From Oscillospiraceae bacterium (GTDB taxonomy: Bacteria; Bacillota; Clostridia; Oscillospirales; Ruminococcaceae), in contig JAGAKC010000194.1 in assembly GCA_017848155.1 (NCBI GenBank), forward strand, positions 1 through 6,520: a stretch of 6,520 nt of DNA, written 5' to 3'. The translations under genes were made by a program, and so were the position numbers. The notes under the pieces are model-generated. The model was not told the DNA's origin, did not search any database, and saw nothing but the letters and a program-made list of their open reading frames with translations. Position 1 is the first letter of the stretch; each line of letters opens with the position of its first letter. Shown one piece after another: positions 1 through 6,352 of this stretch.

Positions 1-231
1 ACCTACGGTCCACGCAGCGAGAAGTGCTGTCTGTTTGCGGACAAGCTCCGTGAGCTTGTTGATGTCGAGGTCAAGATGTGGGACGAGCGCAGCTCCACCG
101 TATCTGCCATCGGTATCATGAATGAGAACAACAAGCGCGGAAAAAAGCGCAAGGAGAGCCTTGACGCAGTTGCAGCGGCGATAATCCTTGAAAGCTATCT
201 TGCTTACAGGAAGAATCATCCCGATGAATAA
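1..231 (+). CDS. ruvX: RuvX/YqgF-family Holliday junction resolvase-like nuclease, 3' part
   Basis: The 5' end is outside the window; 76 C-terminal residues are present, about half of a protein that is usually near 140 residues. RuvX/YqgF has an RNase H-like fold and acts in the cytoplasm; it is linked to processing of the 16S rRNA 5' end and was proposed as a Holliday junction resolvase. The visible part carries the family landmarks: a YGPRSEK stretch at the start, the acidic DER motif (WDERSSTVSA, visible residues 27-36), a basic loop (KRGKKRK) and the ESLDAVAAAIILESYL segment, which holds the last conserved aspartate. The gene ends in three consecutive in-frame stops (TAA TAA TAG), the last of which runs into the hairpin at 237-264. 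It is convergent with the minus-strand operon. The family assignment is firm; the exact cellular role is known only from other species. Confidence 0.9.
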   Translation, partial: TYGPRSEKCCLFADKLRELVDVEVKMWDERSSTVSAIGIMNENNKRGKKRKESLDAVAAAIILESYLAYRKNHPDE

Positions 232-236
232 TAATA

Positions 237-264
237 GTGCCCGTGAAAACCAATTCACGGGCAC
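237..264. terminator. Probable bidirectional terminator hairpin between convergent genes
   Basis: An 11-bp perfect inverted repeat (gtgcccgtgaa at 237-247, ttcacgggcac at 254-264) encloses a 6-nt loop. It lies between the convergent ends of ruvX (stop 229-231) and the PAP2 gene (stop 290-292), so it can serve both. The U-tract is weak on the plus strand (attctcgttc). On the minus strand it is somewhat better (tattattattc), and that tract is the complement of the ruvX triple stop. The position and perfect stem support a terminator, but the poor U-runs leave the efficiency uncertain. Confidence 0.7.
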
Positions 265-289
265 ATTCTCGTTCACCTGATATATTCTG

Positions 290-853
290 TCATGTCAGCT
301 TTTCAGTAAGCTTTGGTATTTTTTTTAGTATCAGCTTTGTCAGGAAATATGTTCCCACGGCAAGAGCTGCGCCGATAAGCGCACCGCCCAGCACATCTGA
401 CGGGAAGTGTACGAAAAGGTACAGTCTTGAAAATGCGATAAGCGCCGCCAGTATCAGTGACGGTATACCTATCCGCTTGTCGTAGAGGAATATGACCAGC
501 GCAACTCCCACAGAATGCAGCGTATGACCCGACGGAAATGAAAAATCATGCGGCACAGCGATAAGCAGAGGAATATCCTCCATTATCCAGCAGGGTCTGT
601 CACGAGCCACAAGAGGCTTTATAATGAGGTTTGCAAGCACCGCTCCCAGTGCAAGGAAAATGAGTATATTCACTGCGCATATGCGCTTTGACCTGAAAAA
701 CAGCATTATTCCTGCCGCCGCAAAGAATATCAGACCTGCGTTTGCAAGGGCGCTTATTAGCGGCATCAGCACGTCAAGAGCGGGACAGGTCATATCCTGT
801 CTTATCGTATTCAGTATCGCCCAGTCAAGCTCCTGTATGAATGTTCCGATCAT
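290..853 (-). CDS. PAP2-family membrane phosphatase, possibly an undecaprenyl-diphosphate phosphatase
   Basis: This 187-residue integral membrane protein carries the three-part signature of the PAP2/BcrC superfamily: KX6RP (K79 to RP at 86-87), PSGH (107-110) and SRX5HX3D (S142-R143, H149, D153). In this family the two histidines form the catalytic pair, and the enzyme removes phosphate from lipid phosphates or diphosphates at the membrane. Hydrophobic segments lie around 24-53, 58-78, 112-125, 129-149 and 154-176. The lysine-rich tail (KKIPKLTEKL) is probably cytoplasmic. The start is fixed by an AGGAG five bases upstream (859-863), and the ATG overlaps the stop of the NfeD-like gene as ATGA, so translation is probably coupled. 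It is the last gene of the operon. Sharing the operon with a peptidoglycan-precursor ligase makes BcrC-like recycling of the undecaprenyl carrier plausible, but PAP2 substrates cannot be read from sequence; a phosphatidate or phosphatidylglycerophosphate phosphatase is an alternative. Confidence 0.92.
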   Translation of the reverse strand: MIGTFIQELDWAILNTIRQDMTCPALDVLMPLISALANAGLIFFAAAGIMLFFRSKRICAVNILIFLALGAVLANLIIKPLVARDRPCWIMEDIPLLIAVPHDFSFPSGHTLHSVGVALVIFLYDKRIGIPSLILAALIAFSRLYLFVHFPSDVLGGALIGAALAVGTYFLTKLILKKIPKLTEKLT

Positions 854-1476
854 TGCTGCTCCTCTGTTTTTGTAAAGTCAGCGGTGTCACGATTCTGGAG
901 CGGCTCGTCCTCAAAAAGTACGTCGCAGAAGCGTGTTACGCTCTCCACAAAGCATAATCCGTCCTCGGCATAGATGACTATCACACGCTCACCCGAAAGT
1001 ATACGTGTTTCATTTGCGCACACTGCGTCAAAGGTGTAGCTCCTGTCGCCGTTTTCCACCTCTATCTTGCCGTAGTCTTTGGGGTAGATATCCTCTGTTA
1101 CCAGCGCTTCTGCGCCGTCAAGCTGAGCGTCGGTGGGTCTGCCTTTTGAGTTAAGACTATAGAATCTCGGCATAATGGTGTAGTTTATCAGAAAATTCAC
1201 CGTCAGTCCGCCGAAAACGCAAAGCGGCAGCGACAGCCACCCAACGACCCCTGCAAGGTCCAGCAGGAATCCGAAAACAGCAGATACCAGCGCAAATATC
1301 ACCAGCAGCAGTAGATTTTTCGGAAAAACCGTCTGCCATTCAGCTCGGCTCTGCTTGTTTTCAAACAGAGTGCCCGTGCTGTCAAAGAATACCTTTCCGT
1401 AAAAGAGGTAGTCGACCAGCTGCACCAGCAGATATATACCTGCTGCGCCCATGATTATGAGATAGAAATTCCGCAT
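850..1476 (-). CDS. NfeD-like membrane protein with C-terminal OB-fold-type domain
   Basis: The protein has 208 residues. An N-terminal membrane segment (about 4-26) is followed by a polar loop and two more hydrophobic segments (about 54-76 and 78-103). A soluble C-terminal part follows, in which residues 119-182 look like the small beta-barrel (OB-fold) domain of NfeD proteins: a DGAEALVTEDI strand, a YGKIEVENGD turn, and SGERVIVIYAEDGLCFVESV. NfeD-like proteins are membrane proteins often paired with flotillins or membrane proteases; no such partner is visible here. The tail after about 185 is acidic and probably disordered. The start is supported by a strong AAGGAGG (1481-1487) just upstream of the ATG. 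It begins 23 nt after murD and overlaps the PAP2 gene by 4 nt. The OB-domain call rests on pattern, not alignment, so the subfamily and function remain open. Confidence 0.72.
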   Translation of the reverse strand: MRNFYLIIMGAAGIYLLVQLVDYLFYGKVFFDSTGTLFENKQSRAEWQTVFPKNLLLLVIFALVSAVFGFLLDLAGVVGWLSLPLCVFGGLTVNFLINYTIMPRFYSLNSKGRPTDAQLDGAEALVTEDIYPKDYGKIEVENGDRSYTFDAVCANETRILSGERVIVIYAEDGLCFVESVTRFCDVLFEDEPLQNRDTADFTKTEEQQ

Positions 1477-1499
1477 GCCTCCTCCTTTCAGCGGTACAT

Positions 1500-2810
1500 T
1501 TATTTGCTTTCCAGTGCGTTTACAAGCTCCTTGAAATGACGTCCACGCTCCTCGAAATTCTTGTAGAAGCCGTAGCTTGCCGCAGCAGGACTGAGCACCA
1601 CACGCTTTTTAGCACGTCCGTGTGCAAGCCTTACAGCGTCAGCAAGGTCGATAGCCTTTACCACGTTGAATATGGTGTTATCAAGGCTCTGTGCGATGCG
1701 CCAGCCGCTGTCGGGCAGCAGTATCACATTTTCCACCGCACCCGTATTGAGATATTCGGTCAGTTTTTTGTAGGATATTCCTCGGTCCATGCCGCCGATG
1801 ACAAGCACATCGCAGCCGCCCACTGCCTCTACAGCTGCAATAGCTGCTTCGGGGATGGTGCAGATACTGTCGTTGATGTATTCCACTCCGTCAAGGGTGC
1901 GCACCATTTCAAGACGGTGCTCAAGTCCGTTGAAGTCGGGCAGCGAAGCAAGGCACTTTTCGATATCCGCACCTGCCGCAGCCGCTGCTTCAAGCGCCAC
2001 TGCGATATTGTAGCGGTTGTGCTTTCCGATAAGACGAGTGCACACCTTTTCGTAAGGTATCACTCTGTCTGTAAGCGTAATATCTTCGCCGTCGGTCATG
2101 ATATCGCCCTGTCCGCCGAAGCTTGCTGAGATCACCTTGCCGTTTGCGGTTTCGGGCAATACATCGGTGTTTATTATAGCCACGTCGCCCTCGTGCTGAC
2201 AGCGCCAGATATTCTCCTTTGCCGCCTTGTAGGCTTCAAAGCCTGTGTAATGGTCGAGATGCTCGGGGAAGATATTCAGCAGCACCGCAATTTCAGGGGA
2301 ATGCTGAACAAATTCCAGCTGGTGGCAGGAAAGCTCGCATACCGCAACCGTGCAGGGCTGCATGTCCTCTAATCTCTCCAGCGGCGGCACACCGATATTT
2401 CCGATGAGCATGGTGTCAAGACCGCTTGCCTTAAGGAAATGATGTATCAGTGACGAGGTGGTGCTTTTTCCCTTTGTGCCTGTAACTCCGATGATGCGGC
2501 AGGGGCGCAGCCTTAAAAGCAGCTCCGTCTGGGTCAGTATCTTTGCCTTTTCCTCGGGAGTGAGCTTATCCTTTATGATGACCCCTGGGGACTGCAGCAG
2601 CAGGTCATACTCCTTTGCGCGGTCGAGGTAGTCCTCACCACACAGGAGAGTTACACCCTCTGCATCGACCTTATTCATATCAGCTACTGCTATCTCAGCG
2701 CAGCAGCCGAGCCTTTTCAGTATATCCAGCCATACTCTGCCCTCACGTCCGAAGCCGAGTATCGCACATCGTTTGCCCTCAAAAAAGGGTCTTAAAACGG
2801 AATAGTCCAT
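1500..2810 (-). CDS. murD2: MurD-type ligase, likely MurD2: UDP-MurNAc-L-Ala--L-glutamate ligase
   Basis: This 436-residue cytoplasmic Mur ligase has the full three-domain layout. An N-terminal UDP-binding domain has GFGREG (19-24). The central ATPase domain has the P-loop GTKGKST (111-117), ELSCHQLE (159-166), NIFPEHLDHY (179-188) and GKHNRYN (262-268). The C-terminal domain has LSPAAASYGFYKNFEERG (406-423). It joins glutamate to UDP-MurNAc-L-alanine with ATP hydrolysis. Several positions differ from ordinary D-Glu-adding MurD. NDSKAT is NDSICT (313-318), so the lysine equivalent to E. coli K319 is I316. The GG-D-K motif is GGMDRG (339-344), placing R343 where E. coli K348 contacts D-Glu. 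T318, S412, F419 and R422 match E. coli T321, S415, F422 and R425. These changes, and a MurL-like gene ending 5 nt upstream, suggest the L-Glu-adding MurD2 described in Xanthomonas. An ordinary but divergent MurD is the alternative. An AAAGG lies 9 nt before the ATG, inside the end of the upstream gene. Confidence 0.85.
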   Translation of the reverse strand: MDYSVLRPFFEGKRCAILGFGREGRVWLDILKRLGCCAEIAVADMNKVDAEGVTLLCGEDYLDRAKEYDLLLQSPGVIIKDKLTPEEKAKILTQTELLLRLRPCRIIGVTGTKGKSTTSSLIHHFLKASGLDTMLIGNIGVPPLERLEDMQPCTVAVCELSCHQLEFVQHSPEIAVLLNIFPEHLDHYTGFEAYKAAKENIWRCQHEGDVAIINTDVLPETANGKVISASFGGQGDIMTDGEDITLTDRVIPYEKVCTRLIGKHNRYNIAVALEAAAAAGADIEKCLASLPDFNGLEHRLEMVRTLDGVEYINDSICTIPEAAIAAVEAVGGCDVLVIGGMDRGISYKKLTEYLNTGAVENVILLPDSGWRIAQSLDNTIFNVVKAIDLADAVRLAHGRAKKRVVLSPAAASYGFYKNFEERGRHFKELVNALESK

Positions 2811-2815
2811 GTATT

Positions 2816-4162
2816 TCAGCCTTTCAGAAGATAAAGAAATTCTTCGGGTACAAAATTATCACTGTCAAAGAAATCGGACAGGTCGGGTATTACAAAGCCG
2901 CCTATCTCCCTGTAGCCTGCGTAGCGTTTCAGCAGAGCGGGTGCACAGGCGCCACGCTTTTTCAGCGCCATTTCCAGCGACAGACGTATCTCATCACGTG
3001 TGCCGACACATTCAAATGGCTTATCCTCGCCGTCAAGCACAAGTCCGTCAAACATCTCCGAAAGCTCCGTCTTTTCCAGCATATTGCAGCCGAATATCTT
3101 CACAAGTGCTTCATCGTCAAGGAAAGCCGCAAGCAGGATGTAGACATAAAGGCACTTTGCACATTCGCCGCACCACACATCCGTTTTGCTGCCCAGATTG
3201 CAGCTCTGGAAAACTCCGAAATACTGAGGATATTTCACGAATTCCCGTGCTATCTGCCATTCGCTCCACGGGCGCAGCAGCGAGAAATACTCGGGACAGC
3301 GTGTGTATCCGCCGAAGCAGTTTTCGCAGTATTCACGGAAATCACGCTCAAACTCGGTGGATTTGCTGTACTGGTGATTTATCTGTGTGCCGTCAACATA
3401 TGGCTCATTTGCGCTGCTCTCGTTGGACAGCGCAATGTATCGCAGCCCCTTTATTGCGGCGAAAAGCTCCGCAGAGAATGCCACCACCGCCGAAAAAGGC
3501 GTGTGACCATTGAGGTATCCCTGTTTGTTTAGCTCCAGCAGCGTCCTGTCTATCGTGCGGCGTGCGCCTATCAGCCTTTCAGATGCGATTCCTGCTGACT
3601 CCACACAGCCGAGAGTTGCACTGCGTGGATTGATGATATAGGGGAATATCTCCGCACCGTGCTTTTTGAGAAGCTCCACAGACACAACACTGTCCTTGCC
3701 GCCGCCTATCGGTACAAGTATACCGTTTCCTATACGGTCGGGACGGCGGTACAGTGCCATTTTCGGGAGGTTTTCGGCTGCGGTGATATTCATGAAGCTG
3801 TCGGGGTCGGGTGAGATATCGTTGCGGTAGAAAAACTCTCCAAGGCCGTTGAAGTACAGCTTCTTCCACCATTTCTTCTGCCATTCTGAAAGAGTGCCGC
3901 AGCGCACCTCTACCGTCGGGCAGCATGCGCATTTCCAGTAGGACACCAATTCCGCCATGCCAAGAGAGAATGCGATATCGTCCACAAGCTCCCTGTCGCA
4001 GCTGTCTGGCATGTCAAAGGAAAAACTCCACTGCGGATAGAAGTGATGCTCGTCTATCGAGAAGTGAAAGCGCAGCACAGTGCTGCCATCCTCCTCGGTA
4101 AATTCATAGCTGTGATAGATAAATAGTCTGTGCTTCTTGCGAAGCTGCTCATAAAGGGTCAT
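2816..4162 (-). CDS. murL: MurL-like PP-loop protein: probable UDP-MurNAc-L-Ala-L-Glu epimerase
   Basis: The protein has 448 residues and no membrane segment or signal peptide. Residues 148-160 hold a PP-loop ATP pyrophosphatase motif, GILVPIGGGKDSV, with the GGGKDS core at 153-158. Downstream are SNESSANEP (247-255), a GTQINHQYSKSTEFE segment and a cysteine motif, SCNLGSKTDVWCGECAKC (320-337; C321, C331, C334, C337), which may bind a metal. A second cysteine group lies at C78, C80, C81 and C88. MurL of Xanthomonas oryzae inverts the terminal L-Glu of UDP-MurNAc-L-Ala-L-Glu to D-Glu while splitting ATP to AMP and diphosphate, which fits PP-loop chemistry. The 5-nt gap to a MurD2-like ligase supports this reading. 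The start at 4160-4162 is preferred over an in-frame ATG at 4279 because AAGGAG (4168-4173) precedes it by 5 nt and the longer form would overlap the upstream gene by about 100 nt. The name rests on remembered family features and context; another PP-loop enzyme is possible. Confidence 0.82.
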   Translation of the reverse strand: MTLYEQLRKKHRLFIYHSYEFTEEDGSTVLRFHFSIDEHHFYPQWSFSFDMPDSCDRELVDDIAFSLGMAELVSYWKCACCPTVEVRCGTLSEWQKKWWKKLYFNGLGEFFYRNDISPDPDSFMNITAAENLPKMALYRRPDRIGNGILVPIGGGKDSVVSVELLKKHGAEIFPYIINPRSATLGCVESAGIASERLIGARRTIDRTLLELNKQGYLNGHTPFSAVVAFSAELFAAIKGLRYIALSNESSANEPYVDGTQINHQYSKSTEFERDFREYCENCFGGYTRCPEYFSLLRPWSEWQIAREFVKYPQYFGVFQSCNLGSKTDVWCGECAKCLYVYILLAAFLDDEALVKIFGCNMLEKTELSEMFDGLVLDGEDKPFECVGTRDEIRLSLEMALKKRGACAPALLKRYAGYREIGGFVIPDLSDFFDSDNFVPEEFLYLLKG

Positions 4163-4167
4163 AAAAG

Positions 4168-4173
4168 CTCCTT
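4168..4173 (-). promoter_or_regulatory. Ribosome binding site that sets the murL start
   Basis: The minus strand reads AAGGAG here, 5 nt before the ATG at 4160-4162 and within the 16-nt gap after the DUF4380-like gene. The competing in-frame ATG at 4277-4279 lies inside the coding sequence of that upstream gene and would add 39 residues which read like an out-of-frame shadow. Confidence 0.8.
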
Positions 4174-4178
4174 GTGCG

Positions 4179-5165
4179 TTATTTGTGCGCCGCAGGTCTG
4201 CCCAAGTTTGTGGAAGGCTTATTGCGAAGGTCGTATTTCTTGACGAAAGCGTCGATGCTGTCCTCGTTTCGTGCGTCAAAACTGTCGGTGCACTCGATAA
4301 GCTCCCACTCCTCGGTCATACTGGTGGTCTGTCCGTTTTTGAGTGTTTTCAGTTCGCCAAGACTTTCACATTCAAGGAAGATGCCATTCGTGAAGGTCTC
4401 GAAATTACAGCCGAAATCGGGGTACTCGCCGTCAATATTCATATTGAAATTCTTGAGGAATATCTGTCCCTTGTTTATGTAGGCTGCCCAGCCGTCCTCG
4501 TTGTTCATGCCTATCTTGAACTTGCCCTCGCTGCCTGGCACCTGTTTCAGGGTGCCGTACTTATTGCAGAGGAAGAAACGGGGGTCGTTGATGTCGGAGT
4601 AGCTCCAGAATACGTTCCTGCGGTTTGACAGCAGACCGTTGTCCCTTGTGCTCTGGGGGAATATCTCCACACCGCCTGCGCTGCATACCGTCATAGGCCA
4701 CGGTGCGAGGGTAACTATTGCGCCCGATACATTTGTAATGTTGTGTATTACCTGAACACGGGAGCTGTCATTGTCCATCCATATGACGATGTTGTGCTGC
4801 TGACCTGTCCTTGTGGGGAGAGGGGTGAGATTAACGCCCTTTTCGCTGCCCCCGTCAAGCACGGAATACTCCACAGGGTCGTTGTCGGGCACGTAGCTGT
4901 GGGGCATGCTTTCAGGGCTGCTCCAGAGTCTGTGACCGCCGTATATGTACCATGTCTTATCCTCTCCGAAATACTCCCTGAAAGAGTCGCCACGCTCAAA
5001 GAATACACGCTCCTCGTCCTCGAGAAGGATGTTTTCCTTTCCGTTAAGGCAGTAGCTTATGATACGCGGACCGATGTCAAGCGTTACTATGAGGGTCGCC
5101 TTTTCGTTTTTCAGCTCAAGGCACTTGCCGAAATTCTTGTACTGTATCTCTGTTATAGTTACCAT
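4179..5165 (-). CDS. DUF4380-like protein with a galactose mutarotase-type fold, function unknown
   Basis: This 328-residue soluble protein has no signal peptide or membrane segment. Its motif pattern resembles DUF4380 and relatives in the galactose mutarotase-like superfamily: LIVTLDIGPRII (25-36), GGHRLWSSPE (76-85), YVPDNDPVEY (91-100), HNITN (141-145), LAPWPMTV (153-160), GGVEIFPQ (164-171) and FLECESLGEL near 263-272. Proteins of this fold bind sugars, and some interconvert anomers using a histidine and a glutamate. H78, H141 and E265 or E267 are candidates here, but I cannot assign them. GGAGG (5174-5178) lies 8 nt before the ATG. The gene starts 32 nt after tmcAL and ends 16 nt before the MurL-like gene, so it is probably cotranscribed with both. 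A role on an amino-sugar or nucleotide-sugar substrate is only a guess from position. The tail after about 315 is polar and looks unstructured. Confidence 0.75.
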   Translation of the reverse strand: MVTITEIQYKNFGKCLELKNEKATLIVTLDIGPRIISYCLNGKENILLEDEERVFFERGDSFREYFGEDKTWYIYGGHRLWSSPESMPHSYVPDNDPVEYSVLDGGSEKGVNLTPLPTRTGQQHNIVIWMDNDSSRVQVIHNITNVSGAIVTLAPWPMTVCSAGGVEIFPQSTRDNGLLSNRRNVFWSYSDINDPRFFLCNKYGTLKQVPGSEGKFKIGMNNEDGWAAYINKGQIFLKNFNMNIDGEYPDFGCNFETFTNGIFLECESLGELKTLKNGQTTSMTEEWELIECTDSFDARNEDSIDAFVKKYDLRNKPSTNLGRPAAHK

Positions 5166-5197
5166 TTTGATTTCCTCCGTTATATTTTATGTTAAGC

Positions 5198-6352
5198 TCA
5201 TTCAATAATTACAGGCTTTGCGGTGAATTCGTAGCCGCAGGGGCGGGGTCTTTCAAAGGCGAGGGAATAAATATCGCCGCAGCGCTCCTCAAATGCGCCC
5301 TGACGGTGAGCATCTCTGCTCTGCTTCATCAGATTCTTGAGCGATGTGTCGATGGGCAGTCCGCACTGCGCCGCCGACAGTATCTCTTTACCACGTGTGT
5401 TCATTCCGAGTATGCGGATATACGCTACAGGCTCTTTCAGCTGCTTCTTGTCTATGCCGAGGAAGCTGCACAATACTGCACGGCGTATCCTTGCAAGCGT
5501 ATAGCGCTTCGTTTTGGTGAGGAAGTACAGCTCGTCAAGGGTGCATGCCTTGCGCACAGCCTTGTACAGCCGCTCTGAAAGACCCTGTGCGCAGTCGTAG
5601 ACGCACTCGAAATCAGACAGCCGCATCATACGCAGGTTTGTGAGTATCGCGTTTTCAAGCCGCTTTATATCTGCAATTGGTGAGTCGATGACAGGTGCAA
5701 GCGTGGAATAATCCTCGCCGCTAATTATCTTCTTACGTATGAGGGAAGCGCTTGCGAAGCTCTTGTCCTCATCGTCGCTGTCGTGGTCTGCGCCGTATCT
5801 TGCGACGGTAAAAGGCTGTATGGAGCTGCCTATGTCGTCCAGAGCCTTTATATATTCCACTGCAAGGGTGTTATTCGGGGATGAAAGAAGCTCGTACACA
5901 TCGGCTGTGTAGTAGGTCTTTACCGCCTCTGCAAGGGCGGCAGGAAAGCTTGCGCCTTTTCGCATGGCTTCCTTGAATTCCTCTGTGTGCAGTGCAAACT
6001 CGCTTGCGCCTGCGGCTTCTTTAAGGGCAGCTATATCGCCGCATTCCGACCCGAAGGACAGCATATCCACACAGCCGAGAGCTTCAGCTATCTGTATCGC
6101 ACCACGTGCAAATCCCTCAGCCGCAGACAGGCTGTACACTGTCGGAAGCTCCAGCACAAGATCCGCACCGTTTTCAAGGGCAGTCCTCGCACGGGCAAAT
6201 TTGTCAAATATTGCAGCGTCGCCGCGCTGGGTGAAGTTACCGCTCATTATAGCTACGACGTGCGTTGCGCCTGCCGCACGTGTCTGCTCCAGCTGGTATC
6301 TGTGCCCGTAGTGAAAGGGATTGTATTCGCATATTACTGCTGCTGTTTTCAT
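5198..6352 (-). CDS. tmcAL: tRNA(Met) cytidine acetate ligase TmcAL (YlbM family)
   Basis: The protein has 384 residues, slightly shorter than Bacillus subtilis YlbM at about 415. TmcAL makes N4-acetylcytidine at the wobble base C34 of elongator tRNA(Met), activating acetate with ATP to acetyl-adenylate, unlike the acetyl-CoA-dependent TmcA of Enterobacteria. The N-terminus has the nucleotidyltransferase signature ICEYNPFHYGH (7-17, an HxGH motif with H14 and H17), then MSGNFTQRGDAAIFDKFARA (36-55) and LELPTVYSLSAAEGFA (67-82). FGSE (100-103), SPNNTLAVEYIKAL (158-171) and YTLARIRRA (284-292) follow, all typical of the family. The start is supported by a GAGGTG just upstream, and its ATG overlaps the stop of the acetyltransferase gene as ATGA. 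The link to the downstream cell-wall genes appears to be operon membership only. The assignment is secure. Confidence 0.95.
   Translation of the reverse strand: MKTAAVICEYNPFHYGHRYQLEQTRAAGATHVVAIMSGNFTQRGDAAIFDKFARARTALENGADLVLELPTVYSLSAAEGFARGAIQIAEALGCVDMLSFGSECGDIAALKEAAGASEFALHTEEFKEAMRKGASFPAALAEAVKTYYTADVYELLSSPNNTLAVEYIKALDDIGSSIQPFTVARYGADHDSDDEDKSFASASLIRKKIISGEDYSTLAPVIDSPIADIKRLENAILTNLRMMRLSDFECVYDCAQGLSERLYKAVRKACTLDELYFLTKTKRYTLARIRRAVLCSFLGIDKKQLKEPVAYIRILGMNTRGKEILSAAQCGLPIDTSLKNLMKQSRDAHRQGAFEERCGDIYSLAFERPRPCGYEFTAKPVIIE

Noticed and set aside
1536..2129. 197-codon plus-strand open frame inside murD2
   Set aside because: It lies entirely antisense to conserved Mur ligase motifs and shows no domain.
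2615..3532. 305-codon plus-strand open frame antisense to the MurL-like and MurD genes
   Set aside because: It crosses the boundary of two well-supported minus-strand genes, has no recognisable domain, and its composition (many Cys, His, Arg) is typical of a shadow frame.
4163..4279. 39-residue N-terminal extension of the MurL-like protein
   Set aside because: It overlaps the DUF4380-like gene by about 100 nt, and the downstream ATG has a well-placed AAGGAG, so the shorter start is preferred.
4743..5195. 150-codon plus-strand open frame antisense to the DUF4380-like gene
   Set aside because: It is a shadow of a gene with clear family motifs and has no recognisable domain.
5166..5197. AT-rich gap with a TATAAC-like box between tmcAL and the DUF4380-like gene
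   Set aside because: The box abuts the ribosome binding site and no -35 at proper spacing is visible in the 32-nt gap, so an internal promoter is not supported.
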